This document shows, one piece after another, positions 47,947 to 59,278 of a stretch of 64,000 bases of DNA (position 1 is its first letter; each line of letters starts with the position of its first letter). A model generated the notes under the pieces. It had not been told where the DNA came from. It saw only the letters and a program-made list of their open reading frames with translations, and ran no database searches. The stretch is from Quercus robur (taxonomy: Eukaryota > Streptophyta > Magnoliopsida > Fagales > Fagaceae): NCBI RefSeq assembly GCF_932294415.1, contig NC_065536.1:44476354-44540353 (forward strand). The letters run 5' to 3'. The position numbers were made by a program, and so were the translations under genes.

Positions 47947-49585
47947 AAACAAGCTTTTTCCTTAATCAAGTTCAAGTTATTCATTAAAAACTTGGATCAT
48001 TTACAACCCTAAAATGAAACAAATACTCCTTTTTACCATTATTGTTTGTTCCATTTTGCAGTTTGTTTGAAGTTTACAAAAGTAATAATCAAATGCTTAA
48101 ATTTTGAACTAAATATCAAATTCTTAAATCTTGTAAATGATCATTCGATCCTCACATTAATCTAGACATTAAAGTTTTGGGGTTTCAAAAATGCATCCCA
48201 ACATGGGTATGTGATATTGACATGGAATAAAAATAAAAAATAAAAAAATAAAAACAAAGGGTAGAATACAAAAATCATCCTGAAGTATGGGCTATTAAAA
48301 GGTAGTATTAAAAAATTTTCAAAAATATCTAATTATTTTCTTGACCAAAAATATTTTTTTAACTCTATTTGAAAATTCCCCTACTCCTCCAATTTAATTA
48401 TATATACTAACCTCTAAACACGCACCCACACGCGTGCTCAGAGGCTCTTCTATTTTTTGGGTAAGGATTAATTTAGAACATTTATTATACTTTAGGATTA
48501 CTATATTTTCCAATCACATTAGAATTAGAATTATGATATGAAACAATACGTATATTCCCACATTAGAATTTGAATTTAGAACCTTTTTTATTGCAACCAC
48601 CAAATCATCTCAAGGAACCTTTTGGTATGCTAATACTTAAGTTACATAATCATAATTATTTCTTTCCTAAACTTCTAATGAGAAAGTAGAGCATAAAAGT
48701 AAATAAAAATTGTCAGCAAGTTAATACAGTAAGTTATTAGCAGCACTGTTGAAGGCAGATTTAGAGGATTTTTAGTTCTATTGCGTCTCAATTCACTGTT
48801 TAAAAAATAAACAATCAGGAAGCAAAGGAATTTGTATAATTAAGAGCAAAAAGCATAAATATTAACAGTCGTCCTTGAATGTGTGCGTACCTTAGTTCAC
48901 TGGTGATTGAAGAGAGAAGAGGTCGAGAAGTTGAACGCCGATGTGGCTGAGAGAAAACAGCCCCATGTGGTCGAAGGTTAATGGTGGTTTTCGATGGCAA
49001 ATGGCGTTGTGGGCATTGCCGTGAAATGAGAGATAGTGATAAAATAAATTTTTTTTTTAAATGACAAAATAAATTGGTAGTGCAGATTGAATTTTGAAAA
49101 CAAACAGAAAAATGATCCAATTTTGTAGGCAATATTGTATGTGAAACTTAAATAGTAGTATAAATAATTTGCTAAATTTAAGGATATAGATGGGAAGTTA
49201 TAGTAATAGTTTTTTACTAAGTGTGTTTTTTGCTTTCCAAAAAAAAAAAAATAGGAGTGTTTTTTTTTTCTTTAAATTCAAAATAAATAAGAAGATATTT
49301 GAGGAAAAAAAAAAAAAACAACAACAACATGAGATCATGGAGTAAGGAAAGCAAATTCTATTAAAAAAATTTTGAAAACGTTTAACCAAAAGAGTGGTCC
49401 TATTTAATATTTATCACAAAAAAGTAGTTCTATTTTGTTGGCAATATTTTAGTGGGAATTAAAAGACATAGTTTTACTATATTATCCTTTAGTTTTGTCT
49501 CTACTTAAACCTAGGAAAATAGGGGTATTTTGGAACCTAGAAAAATCCGATCCAAATAGAGACAGCCCCTGAAATAGTAGTAGTA

Positions 49586-49633
<48 letters not shown>

Positions 49634-49752
49634 GCAATCATTTTACAAACTTTTAAAAACTATAGGAATCAAACTGGAAAATGACCAAACGTGATGTTTG
49701 CCCATGAAACATATCAATTTTTTTTAGTACATCAAAACATAACAACTTTTAC
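47947..49752. other. Intergenic stretch
   Basis: AT-rich. A (TA)n(GA)n microsatellite sits at 49587-49633. No genes recognised. Confidence 0.5.
49587..49633. repeat. (TA)n(GA)n microsatellite
   Basis: About 14 TA units followed by about nine GA units. Confidence 0.95.
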
Positions 49753-49755
49753 TTA

Positions 49756-49926
49756 GGCTGTCTTTAGTTTGACTAAAAATATTTTTCGACCGTAAAATAT
49801 TTTTAGGTGAAAGTATTTTTAGGAAAAGAAATTATATTCAAGTGTTTGGTTGTATTCTGAAAATAAAAAAATAAAAAAATAAAAAATAAAAAATAAAAAT
49901 TTCTTTTGATCGAACCAAACACAACC
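49756..49926. mobile_element. Tourist-like (PIF/Harbinger) MITE
   Basis: 171 bp flanked by TTA on both sides (49753-49755, 49927-49929). The ends GGCTGTCTTTAGTTTG and, in reverse complement, GGTTGTGTTTGGTTCG match imperfectly. The TTA target and the G-rich end are typical of Tourist-like elements. Confidence 0.6.
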
Positions 49927-50361
49927 TTAGTTGCAAGACTTAATTTTCAATTTAAGGATTTCCAAACTACCTTTCATATTTGAGTTATTATTAGAAAGTA
50001 GTAGTGTGGTGAAATTTGTGGGATTTTGAATTCATCACATACCATCCATTGGGATGCCATGCAACTTCTAGTATTGGCCCCAACAGATGCCTGCCATCTA
50101 TAATTATGTAAATGGGAACTAAACAAAACAAAAACAAAACAATTGAAAGATTATTATAATATGTTGTTAACTTTGCAGTTTGAAACTTTTCTCCTACTAC
50201 AACACTCAAAATGCACCCTAATTAGAGGATTCATATATGGAAATGCCAAAAAGGTAAAAATACATTTTGATTCACCAAAAGGCTACTTTATCTATTTTAC
50301 ATTACCACTTTAACAATAAACCCTATGTTTCGAGAAATTATAAGATTCACATGGTGGATAA

Positions 50362-50923
50362 TGCTCTGCTTGGGAGGAGGCAATGAAATGAAATGAAATG
50401 AATATTTTTAGAATATTCTTCCCTCTCTCTTGTTTGAGAGTTTTAATGAAGGAAATGGAAAGTTCATTCCCCTTATTTGCGAGTTTAAGTGGGAGGAAAT
50501 GAAATAGTTAAGAGGGAATACTCATTCCCTCCTAAGCTCTCAAAATCTCAAATTTTTGTTCCCCCGAAATTGGGAAGAATAGGAGGGAATGGATTTAGGT
50601 TTAATGAAAATTTTATTAAAATTCCCAAAATAACCCTATATATTCAACTATTTATTTTAAAATAGGGGTCTAATAGTAATATTGTTATAAAATGATTACA
50701 TTCCATTCCCTCCATATTGCTCCCAAACAAGATTATTTACATTCTATTCATTTTCATTCCTTTCCATTTCTTTATTTTAAAACATCCAATCAAAGTTACT
50801 TAATTCCATTTTTTTTCCATTCATTTTCTTACTTAAATCTATTTTATTCAATTTCATTCCATTCCTTTAATGATCATTTCATTCAATTCAATTTCATTTC
50901 TTTATAAACTCCCAAGCGGAACC
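50362..50923. mobile_element. Tourist-like MITE, 562 bp
   Basis: Flanked by TAA (50359-50361, 50924-50926). The ends TGCTCTGCTTGGGAG and, in reverse complement, GGTTCCGCTTGGGAG match at 12 of 15 positions. Internal (AATGA)n-like repeats near both ends extend the inverted repeat. Confidence 0.6.
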
Positions 50924-50926
50924 TAA

Positions 50927-52203
50927 GTGATGTGATCTACCATTCCACTAAAAAACTTCCACTTGTTTAAAATTGTTAGTTAGACAAGTGACGTGGTCCA
51001 CCAGAGGACTCTATAATTTCTCCTATGTCTCATACTCTATTCTCATACCATTCTATTTGTTCTATTTTACATTATCACTTTAACAATACACCTTACATCT
51101 CATTCTCTATTCTTTTTGTGAGATTTAAATAATTAAGGAATAAAATAATAGTGTTATAAAATATAAATATTGCTACAGTGGATATATTATTTTTATATGT
51201 TACTGTAGCAAAATGCAAAAATCTAAAGTGTGTTAAAGTACCGAGTGTGAGGTTTTTTAAAGAGTGTTAGGGTATCAAGTGTGAGGTTTATAAGGAATTG
51301 ATGCTACAGGAAAATGCAAAATAGCTAAAAAACACGCTTTAGAGCACCGGATCGGAACGCTCTAATAATATGTATCTTAAGTCATTCAAAGAACAGAGGA
51401 CTAGCGCGAAGTTCAAGGAAACATTTCCTCTTCGTAACAAAGTGTCTGGTTTTCAAACTAGTAAACTTATCTTGAGCAGAAACTAGTAACTTTGCCTCAG
51501 ATTGAGACTGCTTAACTGAAACTCAGAAAGTTGTACATCTAAGAAGAAACAATAAGAGCAAAGTAGCCAATGTTCATCCTCCAAAACTATCACAAGCAGC
51601 AATAACACAGGCATGGCTAAATTGAAATTTGTAAAATACGAATAAGAGACTATTGTGAGAGAAAATTAGGCTTCATGAAAAAAAGAGTGGATGTCTCGAT
51701 ATCAATGCCTCAGACATCTATAAATTTATGAGGCCATTCTGAGCATGTACACCAACAAAGACTAATATGCAAACATGGGTGGAATGTACCTAAGCATCAG
51801 ATGGAAGGCTTTATCTGCTATGCACTAGTCGGTTATCTGTCAAGCTGAACATATCCCTATTGCAAGTTCTCCAATGTGAATTTTTGTTGGCTTTCATTAA
51901 AATTCAAAATACCATTGTCTACTTCAAGGTAAGGGAAGGGAGAGGACACAATTTAGATTTTGAAAAAAGTACATCATCCAATAAACCAGACATTGGGTCC
52001 GGCCAATAAAGTGCTTTTGGGCTGAAAAGCACTTTTAATCCGAAATTGTGGTGTCTGGTAACCCATTAAAAAAGCTTGAAGTTGAAAACAGGTTTAAGAC
52101 TAAAATTGAACCAAAAAACTCTAAATTCACAGTTCATGTTCTACATCGCAAAATCTATTACTAAAACTCTACTTCCTACAATAATGCCAAACAGGCACAT
52201 TAA
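50927..52203. other. Intergenic, 3' flank of the TVP38-like gene
   Basis: No gene. The GCTACAGT...ACTGTAGC phrases at 51170-51210 and 51300-51360 resemble a decayed small repeat. The part right of about 51400 may include the 3' UTR of the minus-strand gene. Confidence 0.45.
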
Positions 52204-52609
52204 ACATTTAGAACACAATGCATTCCCAACCACAAATCATCAGTCACGGGAACAAAAAAAATATATTGCATAAAAAAACCATAGTTTAAAAAAACTGTCA
52301 TCATTGATTCTTTTTCAGGCCTTCACTTCCTACCTCACCAGACAAGTTTTGCAATGAGCCATCATTTTTAGAGTCATGAACATGCTCACTGGGAGACACT
52401 TCAGCCACATTTAGAACACAATGCATTCCCAACCACAAATCATCAGTCACGGGAACAAAAAAAATATATTGCATAAAAAAACCATAGTTTAAAAAAACTG
52501 TCATCATTGATTCTTTTTCAGGCCTTCACTTCCTACCTCACCAGACAAGTTTTGCAATGAGCCATCATTTTTAGAGTCATGAACATGCTCACTGGGAGAC
52601 ACTTCAGCC
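52204..52609. repeat. Exact 203-bp tandem duplication
   Basis: 52204-52406 and 52407-52609 are identical base for base by eye, including three A-runs. The unit covers the last 35 codons, the stop and the start of the 3' UTR of the TVP38-like gene. Confidence 0.95.
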
Positions 52610-55600
52610 AATGAGATATCAGTAGAGTACTTTCTGATTCTCAAGGAAATAAAAATGCTTGATATGATCCCAAGTGCAGGAAAAAGGTATGACCAAACCT
52701 GAGATTTCTGAGAACCAGATGCCGAAGCAACAGCGGCACCAGCAAGGCTGCCAATGGATGTGTTCTGCATGATCATTGGCAGGCATCCAATCACTGTTGG
52801 CAGAAGAAAATCCACAATGAACCCAACTCTGGTGGCAGCAAGGGCATAATTTATGACATATGAGGGCATGGGTGAGAAGCGAGCAAGGAGGACAAATTTC
52901 CAACCATCACGCTCAACTCCTTTGGAAAGGATATGGAAGTACTTGTTTTTCTGGACCCATTCTTTTGCTGAACTTGAGCTCCTGAATACTAACCTGCAAT
53001 AGCCCACAATATCATAATTGTCCTCACATAAGTTTGTGTTCATAAGTGAGAGAGAGAGAGAGAGAGTTGGACAATTTTAGAAACAAATTTGATATATAGG
53101 AACACTCTGGATACACACAACCAGGATAGCAATAATGCATTGAAAGCAGATGTGAACAGTTTTTATATCATATCGGGAGTCAGCCACACAAACTCTCATG
53201 CATAATCAAGCTCTAATGTAGAGCCAAATCTTCCCTCCAACGCATTCTCTCTAGCTACTCTTGTACTTGTAATGTATTCAACTTTAATTATATGACTTCA
53301 CTTTTCTTTTTATTAGAAATAAGCTTTTATTGACTACAAAGCAATACCTCAAGTAACTGGAAAAGGACTCCTCTTTAAAGATGCAGTCAATAGCAGTTTA
53401 CCTATGAACAACAAAAACTTTGCTCTCCTCAAATAATTAGTGCTACTTTTCAACTCATTCATACCTTTCACTTTATTGCAACTCATCCATCCAAACCTTC
53501 TCAATTTTGAACATGTCTCAATGCCCTTGACTAATCTATTTAAGGATCCATAGCCAACCCTTAAATTTTGGTTTCAATGCCCGAGTAATCTGTTGGAAAG
53601 AAACTCTTGGCAATAAATAAGCAACTAAAAATACTTGAGACGAATGTTCTAAAATAACTCTTCGCTATGCATGGTGCACCACCAACACCACACACAGCAC
53701 ACCCACCCTCTTTACCCCTTTTGGTGGGAGTGCTTATAAATTGTTGGCAAATAGATTGAAAGCGGTATTGGATAAACTAAACTTTGAGTCACAGAATGCA
53801 TTTGTGGGAGATAGAAAATTTTTTTACTCAGATCTTACTGCCAACTAGTGTTTGGATTGTAGGGGGAAGAGTCATATCCCAGGTATGGTTTGTAAGTTGG
53901 ATATTGAGAAATCTTATGACCTTGTAACCTGTGAGACTTTACTTTATCAGATGGAAAGGATGGGGTTTGGTTAGGAAAGGAGACGTTGGATTCATACTTG
54001 CATTTTTACTGCATGTTTCTCTGTTTTGCTTTTTATTTTGGCACTGCTACAGAAAACGGGTTCTATATCTCTCTCATATTTCACTTGCCGATTATACAAC
54101 TTTATTATGTAATGCAAATGCTAAACAAATTCTTTATATTAGATTGGTGTTAACTTACTTTCAAGCAATTATAGGTCTAAGAGTAAACCTTAGCAACACA
54201 GTAGGCAATATTGGCAGCATGAGATAGCTGGCAGACATCCTATGTTGAAAGATTGGGAGTTTCACGATAACTTATCTTGGAATGCCATCCTCTTTGGTGG
54301 GGTAGGATGCAGTTTGCTCTCCTATTACTAATGGAGGATTGGGTGTAAGGAAGTGAGGAACCTTTAATAAAATCTTATTGGGGAAATGGTTATGGCAGTT
54401 TGGGACAGAAAACACATTTATGGACACTGTAATAGCTACTAAGTACGGTGATTAATGGGGTGGATAAACATCCAAACCTATTAGAGGGACTCATTATAGT
54501 AGCTTATGAAAAAGTATTACAGCAAAATGGAATAGAAATCTAAGTTATGTGCACTTTGATTTAGGTGATAAAAATCGTGTATGGTTTGGGCATGAAAATT
54601 GGTGTGGGAATCATCCTCTGAAGGTGTTGTTCACAGATTTGTATGCATGCTCATTAGCTAGCGGCTAGCAATGCATTAATTTACAGTGTTGGTTGGTTAG
54701 ATTGATGGGTAGGCACAAAGCTGGAATGTTGTTCCCAGATTAGGGTCGATGAATCCCTTCCTAAATCTTCTTTTACTTAAATATACTAGGAGAGAAGGTT
54801 GACATAGAGTGAGTAGAAGATTGAATGGAGGTGGTAAATTTGATGGGTCAGTCATATTACGCTATCTTACGGGGTAACAGTGAAGTTTCTTTCCCTTAGA
54901 AGAGTATTTGGTGTGTTACAGCTACAAGGAAGGTTTCATTTTTTTTTTCTATGGACAACAGCTTGAGGTAAAATCCTTACTTGTGACAATCTCATGTAGA
55001 GAGATTTTCCTTTTTGCATTTAGTTTTTTTTTTTTTTTTTTGATAACATGGAACCTGACCAAGGCAGGTATTACTTTAGCAGGATAGTACTGGGGAGATA
55101 GTAAATCAAAAAATTGGTAAAAATGAATTGTAGCAAATGATTTGTGGAGTGTTGTTTTTAGATCTTTGGGATTCAATGAGTTTTACCTAAAAAGGTTATG
55201 GATCTCTTGTTTGGATGGAGGAATTATTTTGGAAAACATTCTTCAAATATTTGGAATCTAGTTCCTTCATGTTTGATATGGACTTTGTGGAGGGATCAAA
55301 ATTGTACTTTTTATTATTATTGATAAGTGGTAAGTTACACATGCACTAAAGGGACTTAAAGCCACAACATCACCCTCCATCCCATTATTATGGGAGGAGG
55401 AAGTACTAGTTGAGCTATAGCTCATTGGTAATCATTGTACTTTTAAAGATGCAAAACGTTCAGTAACTCAATTGCAATCATTGGTGTGACCAATTTACCA
55501 TTGGCAACACTACCTTTCATACCAAGAATTTGTGGTATACTTTGATTATCAAGCGTTGTGGCGGTTTTTCATCCAAGTCCAAGAGTTCATTTTCCAAATA

Positions 55601-57341
55601 AAATACAAGACTAGAGAGTTTAATAAAGTTGCAGATGCTTTGAGAAAGTGATCTTTGATGCCAAAAGTGATGACAAGCCAAGTTATTTGTATGAAAACAT
55701 CACTCCTGGGTATGAGCATAAAATGTAGCCTATCAAGGGCGAATGCCCCTAGATTACCCGACAACAGGTTCTGGCAGATGGGGTCAGTTGCCAGTAGGTT
55801 TACTAACTAGAGGTGAGTCCAACGCACTCTTCTTTAGAAAGGTTCCCTACGTTATCCACACACACACCAAAAAAAAAAAAAAAAAGATCCAATATGAAAA
55901 CAATCCATATTTAGGCCAAATCATTACCCAATTGTGAGAGCCAACACGAGTTAGTATGATGCCATATAAGTTACATGATGGCAACTTATCCAGGAGCTTT
56001 TGCTTTTTTGTCTAAGTTACTTGATATTTGTACTTTCCGTTCCACGCATCTGTTTTATTGATCATTTACTGAATCCTTTGTACACTGCCTGTGTACTTGG
56101 ATTCATTGTACTCTTTCGGTTGTTCTTCAATGAAGTCTTATTACTTATCAAAAAGGAGCAGATTATAAGGGAACTTTATGGTAATGGACTAATGATTTGG
56201 AGGGACATTTTGGCATATACAAGACACTGGCAATGGTATCTAATTGTTATTTCTAGCAGGGAATGTACAAAGATGTGGATAGGTTGGTAAGACGTCAAGC
56301 ATGCCAATTTGGTAAGGGAGTTCACAAATCACAGCTTTTACACACCATTGTGGAAACCTAATGATTTTTGGGTTCATTTAGGTATGGATTTTGTGTTGGA
56401 CTCCCAGAGACTGTAAACAGACATGACTCGATTCCAAAATGATGTATTTCATCCCTGGCTTGAAGACTTCTAAAGCTACACATACTGTTGAGTTATTTTC
56501 TAAAGAGGTGGTGAGACTACACAACATTCCATTGTCTATTCCAATACTAGAAAAGAACATTGAGAGACAGAGGGCATAGCAAGTGAAATGGGCATATGCA
56601 TCTCAAGTATATTAATAACTAGCACGGGATTTATTAATTGTGATAGAAGGCATCACCAAGATTGTATCTTAGCAACTAATAGACAAACAACATTATCATA
56701 TTCCTTCCCACAAGTCTGTTCCTATAACAAATTGCATTCAGTACTACCTCATCCAAAGCCAGTTTCGGTCTAATACCTAAAAGTAATTAGCGAGAGCATA
56801 CACATAAAAGAAGGGCTAACTGCACTTGGCTCAATACCCAAATCCATTTGATACCCAGACCCAGAGTCCAATACAAAGTACACACTGATACTTCTAACAA
56901 TCCTCAAATTTTAAATCAGGCATTTCAAAGTTGAAAACAAAAGCATAAACATCGTCGTAAAATTCGAAAAAAGAAATGGGAAATGAAAGTGGAAGCTTAC
57001 CTTCCGATCCAGAAGGAGAGGGAAGCGCCGAGGACCTTAGCGGAGAAGACGCAGACAACAGCAGGGAAGAAGCCGAAGATTAGAGAAGCAGTGGCCTCCA
57101 TGAAAACAGCGTAAGGCAAGCACAGCGCCAGAGTGAGAGTGTGGACCCCAACGTATGCGGGCATGGCCCACACACCCATGCGATCCGACCATTCTCCTAA
57201 CACCTTCATTGCTCCTTCCTTGTCCCATCCGTACCTTTTGCTCAGCTCCCTCACTCCTATTGCTGCTATTACCACCACCGCTATTTTCCACCATTTACGT
57301 CCACCGCCACCGCCACCGCCACCGCCACCGCTATCACTCAT
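52504..57341 (-). CDS. TVP38/TMEM64 family membrane protein (SNARE-associated Golgi domain)
   Basis: Two exons (57341-57001 and 52993-52504), GGAAG|GTAAGC and TTGCAG|G at the splice sites, 276 residues. Family members are multi-pass proteins of the Golgi/ER endomembrane system (DedA superfamily); yeast Tvp38 is a Golgi vesicle protein and relatives scramble lipids. Seen here: a run of ten Gly (5-14), a first membrane segment (about 19-30), then the conserved domain with [20 protein letters not shown] and ASLSFWIGR ending exon 1. Exon 2 continues with [38 protein letters not shown] and [20 protein letters not shown], a last membrane segment and a polar tail. Length and motifs fit plant proteins like At5g19070/At1g03260. 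The 4,007-bp intron is full of old retroelements. The terminal codons are duplicated downstream without changing the protein. Confidence 0.93.
53725..55030 (+). mobile_element. Degenerate LINE fragment in the TVP38-like intron
   Basis: The plus strand gives reverse transcriptase pieces ([20 protein letters not shown], then [12 protein letters not shown] and MERMGFG), then zf-RVT-like text ([15 protein letters not shown]). Stops and shifts are frequent. It lies antisense to the host gene. Ends are approximate and no TSD was found. Confidence 0.7.
55540..56590 (+). mobile_element. Ty3/gypsy RNase H-integrase remnant in the TVP38-like intron
   Basis: 55560-55650 reads the end of a gypsy RNase H ([20 protein letters not shown]). 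56155-56590 reads integrase ([41 protein letters not shown]) with several stops. The stretch between, ending in a 3' tail of the LINE type (CTGTGTACTTGG... to ACTTATCAAAAA at 56155), looks like a later insertion. Confidence 0.65.
57301..57333. repeat. Hexanucleotide run coding poly-glycine
   Basis: (CCACCG)n within exon 1 of the TVP38-like gene; it codes for the ten-Gly run and is likely length-variable. Confidence 0.9.
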
Positions 57342-58238
57342 TTCTTTGTTTTTTACACAGAGAACAGACCAGACCAGACCACCACCTTTCTTCAACAAAG
57401 CACTTTCCTCGGTCTGAATGTAAACTTCCTATTGATGGGCCTTGGTCAATCTTTGGGCTTCCGCTTTTTTTCGGCTTTTCTGAGATGACGAATTCTCTCA
57501 TCAACTGGCCCATATTTTCTCCCTTCTTCTTCTTCTTCTTCTTTTCTTTTTTTTAACTTCTCCCTTCTTCTTTGTTTTGTTTTTGTTTTTTTTTTTTTTT
57601 TTTAAATACTTAAATATATAATTATGGAAAATTACGCTTTTTCACCCTAAGTTTTCACCTCAATTACAATGTCCTCCCAAAGTTTAAAAATGCATGATTG
57701 ACCTCCCTCCTTCCCCAATTTTAAAATGTTACTACAATGTATTATCTATTGTTTATTTTGATGTTAACCTTGACGGAAATGTGACTAGCATGCGAAACAA
57801 ACTGAATGTTAAGAAGTTATGATTCTTATTAAGAATTTGTAAGAAGTTGTGGTGGAGATCAAAACACAAGCATGAAGGTGATTCAATTGAACTCGTGACC
57901 TCCCCCACCACTACCATATTTACATTTCTCACCTCTACATCGATCATCACTAATTTATTTCCCATTTTCACCATCACAATTCCCATCTCCACCACCACAA
58001 ACACATATCTCAATTCTAACGTCAACTCCACAACCACACCCCTCTTCTAAAAGTTTCCCACTACCACCTTAACCACCAAAACCCTAATCCAATCTACACT
58101 TATCATTACCACAAACACAAAAAAAACCCATATAATACCAAAGCAAACTACATAATTTACCCAAGTTTTAAGTAAAGGGTTGTCACTTGGTCAAAAGAGA
58201 GTGCAGCTACTTGCTGTAGAGAAAAGATAACCACTTGA
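57342..58238. other. 5' flank of the TVP38-like gene and intergenic
   Basis: The leader and promoter of the minus-strand gene should lie here, but I see no convincing TATA box. Pyrimidine-rich runs (57520-57602) and a stretch rich in CACCAC triplets (57900-58075) are present; no gene. Confidence 0.45.
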
Positions 58239-58917
58239 TGCAACTACAAATTTTGAGACCCAATCTTTATTATATAGTGATGATGCACAGAAAATCAGTA
58301 GATTGAATACTCCAGGCTTCGATGATCTAGTAATTGCTTGGAAATCCTGAAAAGAAAAACAAACGATCAAAAGAGACGGGGGTTAACCAACCAAGAACCC
58401 TTCGATGCCTAAGTTAGTTTCTCTCTTAAATTTTGGAGTTCCAACTTTTTCGAAGTTGTCTCAAACTTATCTTCATTTGTCATGAATGAGTGTTTATATA
58501 GTGTGCTTTTGAAATGGTTACTTGTCTTGTAACTTCCCCTATATTTGTGGAGGTCAGAGGGTTCAAGCTTAACTTCCACGACCGCTTTAGGAGTTAGAAT
58601 ATTTTTTCTATAACTGTTGTTGGAAGTTAAGTATTGAGTATAACTGTCGTTGGAAGCTAAGTATTGAGTAGGAAGCTATAGTGATGAACCAGGATTATAC
58701 TCATGCCTTGAAATAATAACATGTGGTTCAATTTTACTAGCTCTCGTAAATAAATATCTATGGAATTTTCCAAGTGTTGGGGGTCGTCCAGGTGCTTGCC
58801 TCATGGACGACCCATATGCTCTTGGACGACCATTCTGCTAGGTACAGCCATTCTTGCCTTCTTGGCTCGAACAACCCTCATGGACGAATGGGAGTTAAAA
58901 CTTTCATTTCACCATCA
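58239..58917 (-). repeat. LTR of element 2 (3' LTR)
   Basis: In plus orientation it begins TGCAACTACAAATTTTGAGA, parallel to the starts of the element 1 LTRs, and ends ACCATCA. The left boundary is inferred from this parallel; the partner LTR is outside the window. Confidence 0.65.
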
Positions 58918-59110
58918 GTTGCCCCCTTGTCCAAGGGTCGTCCAGAGCATTGTAAAATTTACAGCTATTCTTTAGACGTTCCTTTACATTGGTTGCTAAA
59001 CGTTGTGCCACGTTATTAGTTATTGGTCGCGTCGATTTACCTCTTTGAGGAATATGCCACATGTCGTTTTCTGGTTGGTTATGTCGTTTCAGATGCCAAA
59101 ATTTACCGCC

Positions 59111-59119
59111 TATAAATAG
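59111..59119 (+). promoter_or_regulatory. TATA box for the opposite-strand gene of element 2
   Basis: TATAAATAG, 168 bp upstream of ATG 59279, followed by a CT-rich leader. It sits between the LTR and the gene, outside the LTR. Confidence 0.65.
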
Positions 59120-59278
59120 CGAAATTCCTCTCCTACCCTTCACATTTCTCAAATTCTCTCCCTTGACATTCCTCGTTCAATGCCTCGTCTAGAAGTATTC
59201 CCGCATCCTTAGTCTTCCTTCATCTAGAGCCAGGTACTCTCCACATCCTCATTCTTAGGTTTTCCTTCAAATTTCAAC

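Noticed and set aside
55975-56160. TSD for the LINE 3' tail inside the gypsy remnant
   Set aside because: Only a six-base match (AGGAGC) near both ends, too short to trust.
57133-57556. Two plus-strand frames opposite TVP38 exon 1
   Set aside because: They are shadows of a GC-rich coding exon and its poly-glycine repeat; the minus-strand reading is conserved and spliced.
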